Part shown: positions 42,434-51,709 of the stretch, in pieces
Position numbering within the stretch: the first letter of the stretch is position 1
How the letters are laid out: each line of letters begins with the position of its first letter
Source of the DNA: Candidatus Bathyarchaeota archaeon
Lineage (GTDB): Archaea > Thermoproteota > CALKCG01 > B24
Direction: 5' to 3'
Assembly (NCBI GenBank): GCA_018396755.1
Contig: JAGTQM010000006.1
Span: 31,069 to 95,068 of the forward strand
Length of the DNA stretch: 64,000 nucleotides
Program-made: the position numbers and the translations under genes
Notes under the pieces: model-generated
Seen by the model: the letters and a program-made list of their open reading frames with translations, nothing else
Database searches by the model: none
Told to the model about the DNA's origin: nothing

Positions 42434-43135
42434 ACTCGTAGCTCCTGTTAAAACTAGCACTGTCAAAGCATTAATTCTCCAGCCAGCCTTCACATCTGTA
42501 TCCAATCTATCTCCGACAACAACTGTTTCAAACCCTTCAACTCCAAGCCTTTTAAGAGCGACCTTCATAATTATCTGCGACGGCTTCCCCACTACTAGAG
42601 GTTTTCTACCCGTAGCCTTAGATATGGCTGCAACTATTGCACCAGCTCCAGGGATCAATCGATTTTCAACTGGAACTGTGGGGTCTGCGTTTGTAGCTAT
42701 GAATCTAGCCCCGTTGTATACCGCTTGACAGGCGTTTTTAAGCTTCTCGTAATTGAAGTCGAAGTCTAAACATGCTACTACGAAATCCGCCTCACATTTT
42801 TCCCTCCAATTTAAGACATTATGCCCTTTTCTTCTAAGCTCTTCCTCGAGGGCTTTTCCTCCTACGGGTAAAACCTTAACCGAACCATATTTTTCAGCTA
42901 GGTATATGGAAGTAGCTAAGCCTGATGTAAGTACTTCTTCTTCCAGACATTTTATACCTATTTTATTTAGTCGACTTGTATATTCTTCTACGGTCTTCGT
43001 AGCGTTATTGGTCAGAAACATAATTTTAAACCCCATCTTCCTCAGTTCTTCTAGGGATTCTGAAGCCCCCTCTATGGGGATTTCTCCTCTATATAGGCAT
43101 CCGTCTAAGTCGAAGATTACAGCTTTAAACTCCAT
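42344..43135 (-). CDS. HAD-IIA family phosphatase, NagD-like
   Basis: A 263-residue HAD phosphatase with a C2 cap. Motif I FDLDGCLYRGEIPIEGA is at residues 8-24, motif II is MFLTNNATKTV near 40, motif III is the lysine in VVGKPSQIIMKVAL near 178, and motif IV is VVGDRLDTDVKAGWRINALTVLV near 204. Targets of relatives include p-nitrophenyl phosphate, pyridoxal phosphate and nucleotides. Its 3' end overlaps DUF2110 by 90 bases on the opposite strand, which is long for convergent archaeal genes. Confidence 0.88.
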   Translation of the reverse strand: MEFKAVIFDLDGCLYRGEIPIEGASESLEELRKMGFKIMFLTNNATKTVEEYTSRLNKIGIKCLEEEVLTSGLATSIYLAEKYGSVKVLPVGGKALEEELRRKGHNVLNWREKCEADFVVACLDFDFNYEKLKNACQAVYNGARFIATNADPTVPVENRLIPGAGAIVAAISKATGRKPLVVGKPSQIIMKVALKRLGVEGFETVVVGDRLDTDVKAGWRINALTVLVLTGATSLRDLERWRGVKPSLVLESVRELPKALRRL

Positions 43136-43204
43136 AGTTTCTCCTCATAAACATCTTAAGGGTTAAATTTAACAGTATGTTTTTGAAATAATAACTTTGG
43201 GAGT

Positions 43205-44647
43205 TTGTACTCTTGGAAAAGCTTTGATAATGTAATGGTGTTTACATTATACACTAGTGTCAGTGATGCGTATGTTCCGCTTGTACTAGATTTCATCTAT
43301 GATACTTACGTGCTTCCTCTTGGGAATCGTATAATGCGTGTTGAGAAGGTTAGAGATTTCATTGGTGAGGGTTTGAGATTCACCATATCTTTGGAAAACG
43401 GTTTTATCCACGTTGAGGTTAGAGCTTTTAAAATATTGGAGTTTACAATATCTTGGGAGGGTTTAATTGACAAGTCTCTAATAGATAGGGTTAAGGAAGA
43501 CCTTATAATCGCCGTTAGAATGTTTGAAGACAATTTCCGGAGGTCTTCTATCTTCTTTACGTTTGTTGAAAATAGTAGTCCTATTCCTGAAAGGTTTAAA
43601 GCTAAGACTAGGGTGATTGAACGCATATTTACGGATAGTATGATACTTTTCTTCGTGGTCTTCCTAGCGATAAACATGGTAATATTTGCGTTAAGCCCAT
43701 TCTATGCCCCTATAATAATAGTACTTTTCCAGTTCTGCATCCTCCTCTGTTCGCATAAGATAATAATGAAGCTTGGAGATTGGAGGATTACAGATGTAAG
43801 CCAAAACGTGACAGTTGTCCAGTATCATCTCTTCCCAGACGAATATAGAACGGTTTTAGATATGATTAGGGTTAAAGGTAGGGACTGGCTCTACCAGATT
43901 AAACGTGAAATCTTTGAGAGAACTTTAGCTCAGAGTAGAGGCTTAGATCCAAATGTGATAGGCGATGTTCTGCAGAGGAATGGTATATTCTTTAGACCTG
44001 AAGACCTTCAGATTAAAACGATAAACGTCTACAGACTTGTCAAAGAGGCTAGTGAAGAATTCAATCTACCCATGCCGCGTGTAGTTATTTCCAACACGAT
44101 CATACCGAATGCCGCAGCCTCAGGTGTCGGTCCTAGTTTTGGAGTGGTTATGATAACGGCTGGTTTACTAACGGCTTTAGAGGAGGGTGAAGTTTACGCC
44201 GTGGTAAATCACGAGCTTAGCCATCTTAAAGGTAGAGACCCTGTTATACTGTTCGCTTTATCGGCTTTCGAGTATCTATTTAGATTATACGTTTTACTTC
44301 CCATAGCACCTGCACTGTTTTTCATACCTTTCCTATACTTCTTCTTCATAATGAGCGCCATATTCTTCATAGGGAAGTTTCTAGAGGCTAAATCGGATTT
44401 AGAAGCCGCTGTTAAAACCAGGCAGCCTCAACTGTTGGCAGAATCCCTTAGAAAGATAGGTTATAATAGGCTTAGGCTTGAACGGTCTCCAGGGTTCAAG
44501 TTTGAATCTTGGCTGGGATGGGATCCACATCCCCCTATTTCCTTCAGAATAAACAGGCTTGAAAACCTTAAAGACTTAGACAATATAAAGCATCCACTTC
44601 TAAAATCAATCTCCGATGTTGTTAAAGGGTTTATAAGATCGTTTTAA
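43205..44647 (+). CDS. M48-family membrane metalloprotease (HtpX-like)
   Basis: A 480-residue zinc protease. Two hydrophobic helices lie near 150-190, the zinc motif HELSH (HExxH form) near 337 in AVVNHELSHLKGRD, and another pair of helices near 352-395 before the third ligand in LEAKSDLEAA. The N-terminal 140 residues form an extra soluble domain. It is probably a membrane protein quality-control protease. Start is uncertain: ATG at 43235 is an alternative, as TTG 43205 has no clear ribosome-binding site. Confidence 0.83.
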   Translation: MYSWKSFDNVMVFTLYTSVSDAYVPLVLDFIYDTYVLPLGNRIMRVEKVRDFIGEGLRFTISLENGFIHVEVRAFKILEFTISWEGLIDKSLIDRVKEDLIIAVRMFEDNFRRSSIFFTFVENSSPIPERFKAKTRVIERIFTDSMILFFVVFLAINMVIFALSPFYAPIIIVLFQFCILLCSHKIIMKLGDWRITDVSQNVTVVQYHLFPDEYRTVLDMIRVKGRDWLYQIKREIFERTLAQSRGLDPNVIGDVLQRNGIFFRPEDLQIKTINVYRLVKEASEEFNLPMPRVVISNTIIPNAAASGVGPSFGVVMITAGLLTALEEGEVYAVVNHELSHLKGRDPVILFALSAFEYLFRLYVLLPIAPALFFIPFLYFFFIMSAIFFIGKFLEAKSDLEAAVKTRQPQLLAESLRKIGYNRLRLERSPGFKFESWLGWDPHPPISFRINRLENLKDLDNIKHPLLKSISDVVKGFIRSF

Positions 44648-44816
44648 CCAACAGTGATTTCGCTCAAATTAAACCACAATGCATAAACGGTTAGGCAGTC
44701 GTCGATGAGCCCATTGAGATATTTACAGTGTACGTGGGAGTATTAGCTGTTTAAGTAACCATAAGCTTAGTACGGATATATGTGAGCGTTTTATAGATAA
44801 TGCATGCTTTTTGAAA

Positions 44817-45946
44817 TTAGTTTAAACTGAAAGTCGATGTTATTTCCTGAGTCTTACCCGTTTTAGCAGCTATATATCCTTTTTCTATTATTTCAATTAC
44901 GTGTCTAGCATGCTCTGCGCTTACAATAGGAGTCTTATCGTTTAAAATACAATCTACTAAGTGCATTATATCGGCATACACATGTTTTTCTTCGATGTTT
45001 TCATGTACGTCTGAAACATATGGAAGCTTAAATGGTAGATCCCCCGTCTTATGCACTCTTTTACTTTTCGACTAAACACTTCAACCCTATGTCCAGACCG
45101 ATGCCAATATGACCTTATAGAGCCTTCGCCTCCACTTATGAAAAAGCCCGGTCCTCCAGCTCCTTCACTAAAGGTTCCGTAGGTGAAGCCGAAGATGGAA
45201 TCGCCCCAGTCTAAGAGAAGCAGTATATCATCATCCATCTCAACCTTCACCCTCTTAAGATCACCGGCTACTTTGAAGGTCCTCTCTTTCAACCCTACTC
45301 CTGAGAAGCCTGTGACTCTTTTAACAGGACCTATAATTGCGGGTAACGTGTGAAGGTTGTAAACAGCCATATCGTACATGGGTCCTCCTCCAGCCTTATA
45401 ATACCATGTGGGGTCAACCCCTCGCACTATATCATCGGTCTGTCTAAACTCTTCATACTCATGACCGATCCACATAGCTCCGTAGAATAGCCAATACGGC
45501 TTACCGATATATCCCTGAGATACGAGTTCTTTAACTCTTCAACTAGAAGAGTTAAAGAAGGCTACAACCTTAACCCCAACTCTATCTCTTAACGCTATCA
45601 GTTTATTCGCTTCTTCCAAAGTTGTTGTCATTGTCTTATTTAAGTGGACGTGTTTTCCAGCTTCGATCGCTTTAGCCGCCTGTTCGAAGTGTAGTGGAAT
45701 TGGTGTGGCTATTGTGACAGCATCTACGTCGGTTTTTCTAAGCATATAATCGTAGTCTGTATAGTATTCTCTAGCTCCAAACATGTGTTTACAAGCTTTA
45801 GCTCTCTCCTCTACAACATCGACAACAGCTGTCAGCTCAACTGTATCTCCAATGTCTGGTTAAGAAAGATGTGGAAGTAGCCCTCTCTGCGATACGCTTC
45901 CACATCCAACTACGGCTATCTTAACTTTCTCGGTCAAACGCGTCAC
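44817..45946 (-). pseudogene. Broken Gfo/Idh/MocA-type sugar oxidoreductase
   Basis: Minus-strand frames in order rebuild a full dehydrogenase: KVKIAVVGCGSVSQRG (NAD-binding glycine motif), DTVELTAVVDVVEERA, DVDAVTIATPIPLHFEQAA, EAGKHVHLNKTM, VDPTWYYKAGGGPMYDM and a C-terminal DKTPIVSAEHARHVIEIIEKG. At least three disruptions separate them: near 45855, near 45540 and near 45060. GTG 45946 overlaps the stop of the upstream isomerase relic (GTGA), showing they were one operon. The enzyme would have oxidised a sugar or sugar acid. Confidence 0.8.
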
Positions 45947-46705
45947 CAATACTTATTCATCATCTCTCTCCAGAGCTTTAAATTTCTCTCAGCGTTTTCA
46001 AGCTCCACTTCGAAAACCCAATACCAGTCGTAGTACTTCTTTAAGGTTTTCAGCATAAGCTCGTAGTTAACATTCTGCAGATTTATGTCGGATGAGTGGA
46101 AACATACTATTCTTCTACCTACAAGCTCTATTTCTTCATGCGGTTGCATGCTACTGCTAGGTCACCAGTGGATGTATACTCCTAAATGCCTACTATTAAT
46201 CTCATCCACAATCTCACATAGGTCTTCAAGCGTCCCTAAGTACCTCGTCCAAAGACCACTTTCATAGCCAACTTTTACATCTCTCCTCATCATAAGCCAG
46301 CTCTGAAAGCTTGCTCTTAGCTTGCTCTAATGTTCCTTTAGCGCCTGCGAAATAAACCAATATAGCTTTAGCTTCTAAGTCTTCAGCCGGCTCTATATCT
46401 GACTTAAGAATCTCCATCCCTCTCTCCCAATATCTAAGCCTTGGACAGAAGTTTGAATAGTATCCAGGCCAATCGGATGATAAAGTGGCTATCTCTAACC
46501 CGTATTTTTTAGCAAGTTTACGGATTGTCGCTCTATCTCGGCTGGATAAGCTTTCCGACCAAGCTGAAGGCTTGCTCCACCTCTTAGGCTTAAGGCAAAG
46601 TTCTACACCGTCAAAGCCAAGTTACGATGCAAGCCTTAAATCCGACTCAATAGGGTGCTCTCCACTACCATGCTTCATAAACCCAACTCTAATGGAAACC
46701 TTCAA
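45943..46705 (-). pseudogene. Broken sugar phosphate isomerase/epimerase
   Basis: From TTG 46705 with GGAGG upstream the frame reads SIRVGFMKHGSGEHP, then a stop (TAA in place of a lysine codon) before LGFDGVELCLKPKRW. It continues KKYGLEIATLSSDWPGYY and AKAILVYFAGAKG, shifts frame near 46300, and ends with IVCFHSSDINLQN and LREMMNKYW. A further stop after HW interrupts the frame. It is a TIM-barrel isomerase of the xylose isomerase-like type, coupled by GTGA to the broken oxidoreductase; both died together. Confidence 0.75.
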
Positions 46706-46954
46706 AAAACCTCCTCCGTTTTTGGATGGAACTTCTAAATTACATGTTTTGTAGCTTAATTTAAAACCTTCCTCCAGTAGCTTATCAGTTTACGGATTAA
46801 AAGCGCATTAAAAGAGCGATGGAAGCAATTTCATTCTAGAACTTGTATAACTCTTCAATATGCCGTATCTCCGTGGTGTCCTGCCTATCTTGCGGATGGA
46901 AGGATGTTTTTAATTGAAGTTGAAAACTACCTTTAAGGTCTTCCTAACCGAATT

Positions 46955-46964
46955 CTTAAATATC
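46955..46964 (+). promoter_or_regulatory. TATA box of PEP synthase gene
   Basis: CTTAAATATC lies about 45 bases before the ATG, followed by GGGTGG at 46993-46998 as the ribosome-binding site. Confidence 0.5.
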
Positions 46965-47004
46965 ACGATTAAACGATTTATGTTGTATCAAAGGGTGGTA
47001 AGAG

Positions 47005-49446
47005 ATGTCTGAAGATAGAGCGAAAAAGCTAGTTCTCTGGTTTGAAGAGCTTGGGAAGGAAGATGTTCCATTGGTTGGAGGTAAGTGTGCAAACCTAGGT
47101 GAAATGATAAATGCTGGAATACCAGTGCCACCGGGTTTCGCAGTATCGGCCTATGCGTATAAACTCTTCCTAGAAGAAACCAATATAGCTGAAGAGGTTT
47201 ATTCGATCATAAAGGAGACAGTTAAAGACCCGAACGACCCGAAGCAGTATGAGGAGGCCTCTGCGAAGATTAGAAGCTTAATAGAGTCTACGTCGATACC
47301 GAGTTCAATAGAGAAAGCTATAAAAGAGTCTTATAAAATGCTTAACGATCGAGTAGGCGCGGTTGAAGCGTTCGTAGCCGTAAGGTCTTCTGCTACTGCT
47401 GAAGACCTGCCTGATGCATCTTTTGCAGGTCAGCAAGAAACCTTTTTAAACGTTAAAGGTGATGACGACCTCGTCTACTACGTTCGTAAATGCTGGTCTA
47501 GCCTATTTACTCCTAGAGCGATATTCTATAGAACTCAGAAGGGTTTTCCACATGAGAGGGTTTTGATAAGCGTAGCAGTTCAGAAAATGGTGAATAGCAA
47601 AGCCGCCGGAGTGATTTTCACAATTCATCCAGTTACAGGTGATAGAAGTAAAATCGTGATTGAAGGTGCATGGGGTTTAGGGGAAGCTGTAGTATCTGGA
47701 GCTGTAACACCTGACAGGTTTGTAGTTGATAAAGCCACACTTAAAGTCCTCAGTAAGGAGATTGCTGAGAAAACCGTTGAATACGTAAGAGATCCTAAGA
47801 CTGGTAAGACGCTGCATGTAGAGGTTTCTCCTGAACGTAGGCATATACCGTGTTTAACAGACGGGGAAATAGTAGAGCTCGCTAAACTTGCTAAGCATAT
47901 AGAAGAGCATTATGGGAAGCCTCAAGACATAGAGTTTGCAATAGATAGAGATATACCGTTCCCTGAAAACATATTCATAGTTCAATCTAGACCTGAAACT
48001 GTTTGGAGCTTTAAAGTCGAGGAGAAGCCTGCTGGGGAAGCGCCAATACCTGTTGAGAAACTTGTACCGATTCTCAAAGGTTTACCCGCCAGTCCAGGGA
48101 TATATGCAGGTAAAGTTAAAGTAGCTTTAGATAACCAGGAAGCGGCTAAAGTCATGGAGAAGGGAGACGTACTAGTTACGAAAATGACGAACCCAGACTG
48201 GGTTCCCTATATGAGGATGGCAGGTGCTATAGTGACTGACGATGGAGGTATGACCTGTCACGCCGCTATAGTTTCAAGGGAATTGGGAATACCTTGCATA
48301 GTCGGGTCTAAGGAAGCTACTAAGGTTCTTAGAAGCGGCTCCTATTATACGATCGATGCAACATCAGGTATTGTCTACGAGGGTATAGTTGAATCTTTAG
48401 TTAAACCTACGCCTAAAGCTGCTCCAACAGCTGCTGCAGAAGCCGTTATGGCGTTGCCGCAGTGGGCTGTCTACCCCCCTGTAACAGCTACTAAAATCTA
48501 TGTAAACCTCTCAATACCAGATGTTGCCGAAAGGGTCTTCAATGAAAGCCATCCAGACGGTGTTGGACTACTGAGAGCTGAACACTTGATGCTCAGCGTA
48601 GGAAAGCATCCGAGGCTTCTCATAGAGGAGGGTGGAGCTGGAAAAATGGTTGATGCTTTCGCTGAAGGCATTAGAAAAGTCGCACAGGTATTCTTCCCAA
48701 GACCTATAGTATACAGGTTCTTAGACTTTAAGCCTGATGAGTTTCTAGCGTTACCTGGTGGTGAAAAGTACGAGAAGGAAGCTGGACATGTTGGCCCCAA
48801 TCCTCTGATAGGTTATAGAGGAGCCTTTAGATACATTAAGGAGCCTGACATCTTTAGGCTTGAATGTCAAGCTATTAAGAAAGTCAGAGAGGAGTATGGT
48901 CTTAAAAACGTGTGGGTTATGGTGCCGTTTGTAAGAACCGTAGAAGAGTTTAATAACTGTCTTAAAATCATGGAGGAGGAAGGGCTGAGGAAAGGGCCGG
49001 ACTTTAGAGTTTGGATAATGGTTGAAGTGCCGAGCACGGTACTGCTCATAGATAAGTTTATTGAAGCTGGTATTGACGGTGTAAGTTTCGGAACAAATGA
49101 CCTTACAATGCTTATACTCGGCATAGATAGAGACGATGCATCTGTTCAAGAGATTTACGATGAGAGGAATTTGGCTGTTTTAAGGGCTTTAAGCCACGTA
49201 ATAAGGTTATGCCGTGAGCGTAATGTGACTACGAGCATCTGTGGACAAGCCCCCTCGAACTATCCAGAGATAGTTGAGTTTCTGGTTAAAGAGGGTGCTA
49301 CAAGTCTATCTGTAAACCCTGATAAAGTCATAGAGACTAGGTTGCTTGTAGCATCTATAGAGAGGAAGGTTCTACTAGAAAGGCTTACAGAATCTAAGAA
49401 AGACAAACCCTTCTTTAAATTCAGCTGGTCTGAGGAGTTAGAGTAA
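47005..49446 (+). CDS. ppsA: Phosphoenolpyruvate synthase
   Basis: An 813-residue pyruvate, water dikinase making PEP from pyruvate and ATP, the entry to gluconeogenesis. The N-terminal ATP-grasp domain (KCANLGEMINAGIPVPPGF near 27, VRSSATAEDLPDASFAGQQ near 127) covers about 1-350; the phosphohistidine domain has DDGGMTCHAAIVSRELGIPC near 415; a proline/alanine-rich linker follows (about 470-480); and the PEP-binding TIM barrel spans about 500-800 with VSFGTNDLT and SICGQAPSNYPE. All catalytic residues are present. It is monocistronic with a clear promoter. Confidence 0.96.
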   Translation: MSEDRAKKLVLWFEELGKEDVPLVGGKCANLGEMINAGIPVPPGFAVSAYAYKLFLEETNIAEEVYSIIKETVKDPNDPKQYEEASAKIRSLIESTSIPSSIEKAIKESYKMLNDRVGAVEAFVAVRSSATAEDLPDASFAGQQETFLNVKGDDDLVYYVRKCWSSLFTPRAIFYRTQKGFPHERVLISVAVQKMVNSKAAGVIFTIHPVTGDRSKIVIEGAWGLGEAVVSGAVTPDRFVVDKATLKVLSKEIAEKTVEYVRDPKTGKTLHVEVSPERRHIPCLTDGEIVELAKLAKHIEEHYGKPQDIEFAIDRDIPFPENIFIVQSRPETVWSFKVEEKPAGEAPIPVEKLVPILKGLPASPGIYAGKVKVALDNQEAAKVMEKGDVLVTKMTNPDWVPYMRMAGAIVTDDGGMTCHAAIVSRELGIPCIVGSKEATKVLRSGSYYTIDATSGIVYEGIVESLVKPTPKAAPTAAAEAVMALPQWAVYPPVTATKIYVNLSIPDVAERVFNESHPDGVGLLRAEHLMLSVGKHPRLLIEEGGAGKMVDAFAEGIRKVAQVFFPRPIVYRFLDFKPDEFLALPGGEKYEKEAGHVGPNPLIGYRGAFRYIKEPDIFRLECQAIKKVREEYGLKNVWVMVPFVRTVEEFNNCLKIMEEEGLRKGPDFRVWIMVEVPSTVLLIDKFIEAGIDGVSFGTNDLTMLILGIDRDDASVQEIYDERNLAVLRALSHVIRLCRERNVTTSICGQAPSNYPEIVEFLVKEGATSLSVNPDKVIETRLLVASIERKVLLERLTESKKDKPFFKFSWSEELE

Positions 49447-49493
49447 ACCTCCAAATTTTTAAGCTTCAACTGCCTCTTTTTATTGGAATAGTC

Positions 49494-49913
49494 TTGCCTA
49501 ACCGTAAAGGGTTTAAAGAAGAAAGAGAGCTTGTTAATAGGCTTGAAAAGCTGGGTTTTGCTGTTTTAAGGGCTCCAGCCTCAGGGTCTGGAACTAAATC
49601 CGATAGACCTGATATACTGGCTGGGCGGAGGGGGCTCTGCATAGCTTTAGAAGTTAAAACAACTAACCGTAAAGTTTTATACGTGGGTTTAGAAAGCTTA
49701 GACCAGCTTGTCAGGTTTTCTAATAAGTTCGGCGCCAATCCTTATCTTGCGGTTAAGTTTAAAAGGTCTGGCTATGGTTGGCTTCTCTTAAAACCTGAGG
49801 ATCTGAAGAAGAGTTGTAAATACTATATAATAACTTTGGAAGAAGCATATAGGAAGGGTTTTCCTCCAGAGGCTATTTTATCGGCTAAGCTTGAAAAATT
49901 TGGAGAGTTTTAA
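49494..49913 (+). CDS. hjc: Holliday junction resolvase Hjc
   Basis: A 139-residue structure-specific endonuclease of the PD-(D/E)xK fold that resolves four-way junctions during recombination. Glutamate in GFKEERELVNRL near 10, RAPASGSGTKSDRPDILA with the catalytic aspartate near 41, and ALEVKTT near 54 are conserved. It starts at TTG (PNRKG). It is followed by UPF0146 three bases later, forming a two-gene operon. Confidence 0.92.
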   Translation: MPNRKGFKEERELVNRLEKLGFAVLRAPASGSGTKSDRPDILAGRRGLCIALEVKTTNRKVLYVGLESLDQLVRFSNKFGANPYLAVKFKRSGYGWLLLKPEDLKKSCKYYIITLEEAYRKGFPPEAILSAKLEKFGEF

Positions 49914-49916
49914 TCT

Positions 49917-50357
49917 ATGCCTCTACCGGATGCTGAAGATATAGCTGAATTCATAGCTCTAAGATACGGCTATGCGTTTAAAATAGTTGAGATAGGTGTC
50001 GGTTTTCAATTCGACGTAGCTGTCGCTCTGAAAAAGAAGCTTCCAAACACTTTAATAGTCGTCGTAGATGTAAACCCGGATGCGGTTGAAGAAGCTAGAA
50101 AGCTTAGTTTAACAGCCTATGTGGATGATATTTTAACTCCTAACATGGAAATATATGAGGGTTCTTCGCTCTTATACTCGATCAGACCACCGCCTGAGTT
50201 AATACCATATATTCGCAAAACCGCTGAGAAGCTTAAATGTCCACTTATAATACGCCTCCTTTCAGGAGAACTTATAAACCTACAGCAACAGGGATGGCGT
50301 ACCATAATCTATGGGAAAGCTAGATTGCAGTTGCTAGATTTGGGAAGCCCCCGATGA
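49917..50357 (+). CDS. UPF0146 family protein
   Basis: A 146-residue protein of the archaeal UPF0146 family with a Rossmann-like start resembling small methyltransferases (VEIGVGFQFDVAVAL near 26, VVVDVNPDAVEEARK near 48, SLLYSIRPPPELI near 85). No catalytic residues are known. It begins three bases after the hjc stop, and its stop is 72 bases before the sugar isomerase start. Confidence 0.85.
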   Translation: MPLPDAEDIAEFIALRYGYAFKIVEIGVGFQFDVAVALKKKLPNTLIVVVDVNPDAVEEARKLSLTAYVDDILTPNMEIYEGSSLLYSIRPPPELIPYIRKTAEKLKCPLIIRLLSGELINLQQQGWRTIIYGKARLQLLDLGSPR

Positions 50358-50429
50358 ACTGTTGCTTTACATTCTCCTAGAGTAGGAATATTTTTCAGAA
50401 AGTTGAGTGGAAGTTATTGTAGATGTCCT

Positions 50430-51326
50430 ATGGTTAAGGTAAGTTGCTGTTGGCTTTACGCTATCAGTAAATATGGCTATCCTCCAAATTTAGATAATAT
50501 GTTTAAGGCATTGAAGGAAATTTCAGAAATGGGTTTTGAATACTCCGAGGTCGAAGCTTTAGGCTATGATAATCTTAAAGAGATTCTAGAAAATAAGCGT
50601 AGACTTAAGGAGCATGTAGAATCTCTAAATATAAGAATTATAAATGTCTGCCCAATCTTCCACGATATTATATCTCCAGATGAAGTAGCTAGGAGAAGAG
50701 CTTTAAAAGCATTCTCTGAAACCTGTGAACTTGCCGTCTATTTGAATTCTCAGATGGTGCAGACGGATACGTTTACCCCTCCTCTAAGGTTTATAAGCGA
50801 TGTTCCCTACAAGGATGCGATAAGCTTCGGTAAAATCTTCAAGGTAGATGTTGACTTAGACTTCAACTGGAGGCTGTTCTGGAGAATACTCGTAGACAGT
50901 ATGCGGAAATGTAACTGGATAGCTGAGGATTATGGTTTAAAATTCTGCTTAGAGCCTAGAGTAGGTGAATCAGTCTCCAATACAGATGCTATGCTTAGAC
51001 TCGCTGAAGCTATTGATAGTGAAAACTTTGGAGTTGTATTGGATACTGGGCATTTACATGCTCAGAAGGAAATCCTCCCATTGTCCGTAGAGAAGCTTGG
51101 AGAGCTTATAGTTTACGTTCACGCCTCGGATAACGATGGTAGAGATAACTACCATTTAGGTATAGGTAGGGGGACGATAGATTGGATAGGAGTTTTAAAA
51201 GCTCTTAAAAAACACGGGTTTAAAGGCTATATAGGTCTAGATATAGGTCACGTGCCGAATATAGAGAAAGAGTACGTGGAGAGTAAGGTTAAACTTGAAC
51301 GGCTTATTGAGGAAGTAGAACTGTGA
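50430..51326 (+). CDS. Sugar phosphate isomerase/epimerase (TIM barrel)
   Basis: A 298-residue xylose isomerase-like TIM barrel. Metal ligands are in FCLEPRVGES near 182, VVLDTGHLHAQKE near 211 and VYVHASDNDGRDNYHLG near 235. I start at ATG 50430 (VKVSCCWLYAISKYGYP), since relatives begin with this strand; an upstream TTG at 50403 would add nine residues. The substrate is unknown. It is intact, unlike the related copy at 45.9-46.7 kb, and converges on the JAMM gene with only two bases between. Confidence 0.8.
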   Translation: MVKVSCCWLYAISKYGYPPNLDNMFKALKEISEMGFEYSEVEALGYDNLKEILENKRRLKEHVESLNIRIINVCPIFHDIISPDEVARRRALKAFSETCELAVYLNSQMVQTDTFTPPLRFISDVPYKDAISFGKIFKVDVDLDFNWRLFWRILVDSMRKCNWIAEDYGLKFCLEPRVGESVSNTDAMLRLAEAIDSENFGVVLDTGHLHAQKEILPLSVEKLGELIVYVHASDNDGRDNYHLGIGRGTIDWIGVLKALKKHGFKGYIGLDIGHVPNIEKEYVESKVKLERLIEEVEL

Positions 51327-51328
51327 GT

Positions 51329-51709
51329 TTAATGTTCTGCAATGGTGAGTTGAAGCCTATTTCCATCCTTAGAGTAGACGGCTACGTCTTCCAACCCTCT
51401 ATACGGATGGGCAACTATCATCATTACCAATCCATATGTGTTGTTCAAATCTTCGACTGAAGGATTTAAAGCTCCAGATGGGTGGCTATGAACGGTTCCA
51501 ACTATGGAAAAGTCTATGGGAAGATAAGCCAATGGTATTATGGAGAACCCTCTTCCATGTGTCGCCAAAGGCGGTATGAGAACTTCTCTGATGGTTATAA
51601 ATTCTTTTTCAACTTTTCCCCTTAGAAGAAGTATGGCCTCCCTTGGATGAAGAGTAAGTGCATAAGTCAATACGCTGTCGAAAGCCTCTTTCAGCATTTT
51701 AACTTTCAA
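51329..51709 (-). CDS. JAMM/MPN-domain metalloprotease
   Basis: A 126-residue Mov34/MPN/PAD-1 domain. The zinc motif is complete: glutamate in HPREAILLLRG near 22, HSHPSG near 76-81 and the serine and aspartate of NPSVEDL near 84-90. Archaeal JAMM enzymes remove ubiquitin-like SAMP proteins from their targets or cut linear fusions. Four candidate substrates and an E1 are encoded in this window. Its start overlaps the stop of the aminotransferase gene (ATGA), so the two are one transcript. Confidence 0.88.
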   Translation of the reverse strand: MKVKMLKEAFDSVLTYALTLHPREAILLLRGKVEKEFITIREVLIPPLATHGRGFSIIPLAYLPIDFSIVGTVHSHPSGALNPSVEDLNNTYGLVMMIVAHPYRGLEDVAVYSKDGNRLQLTIAEH

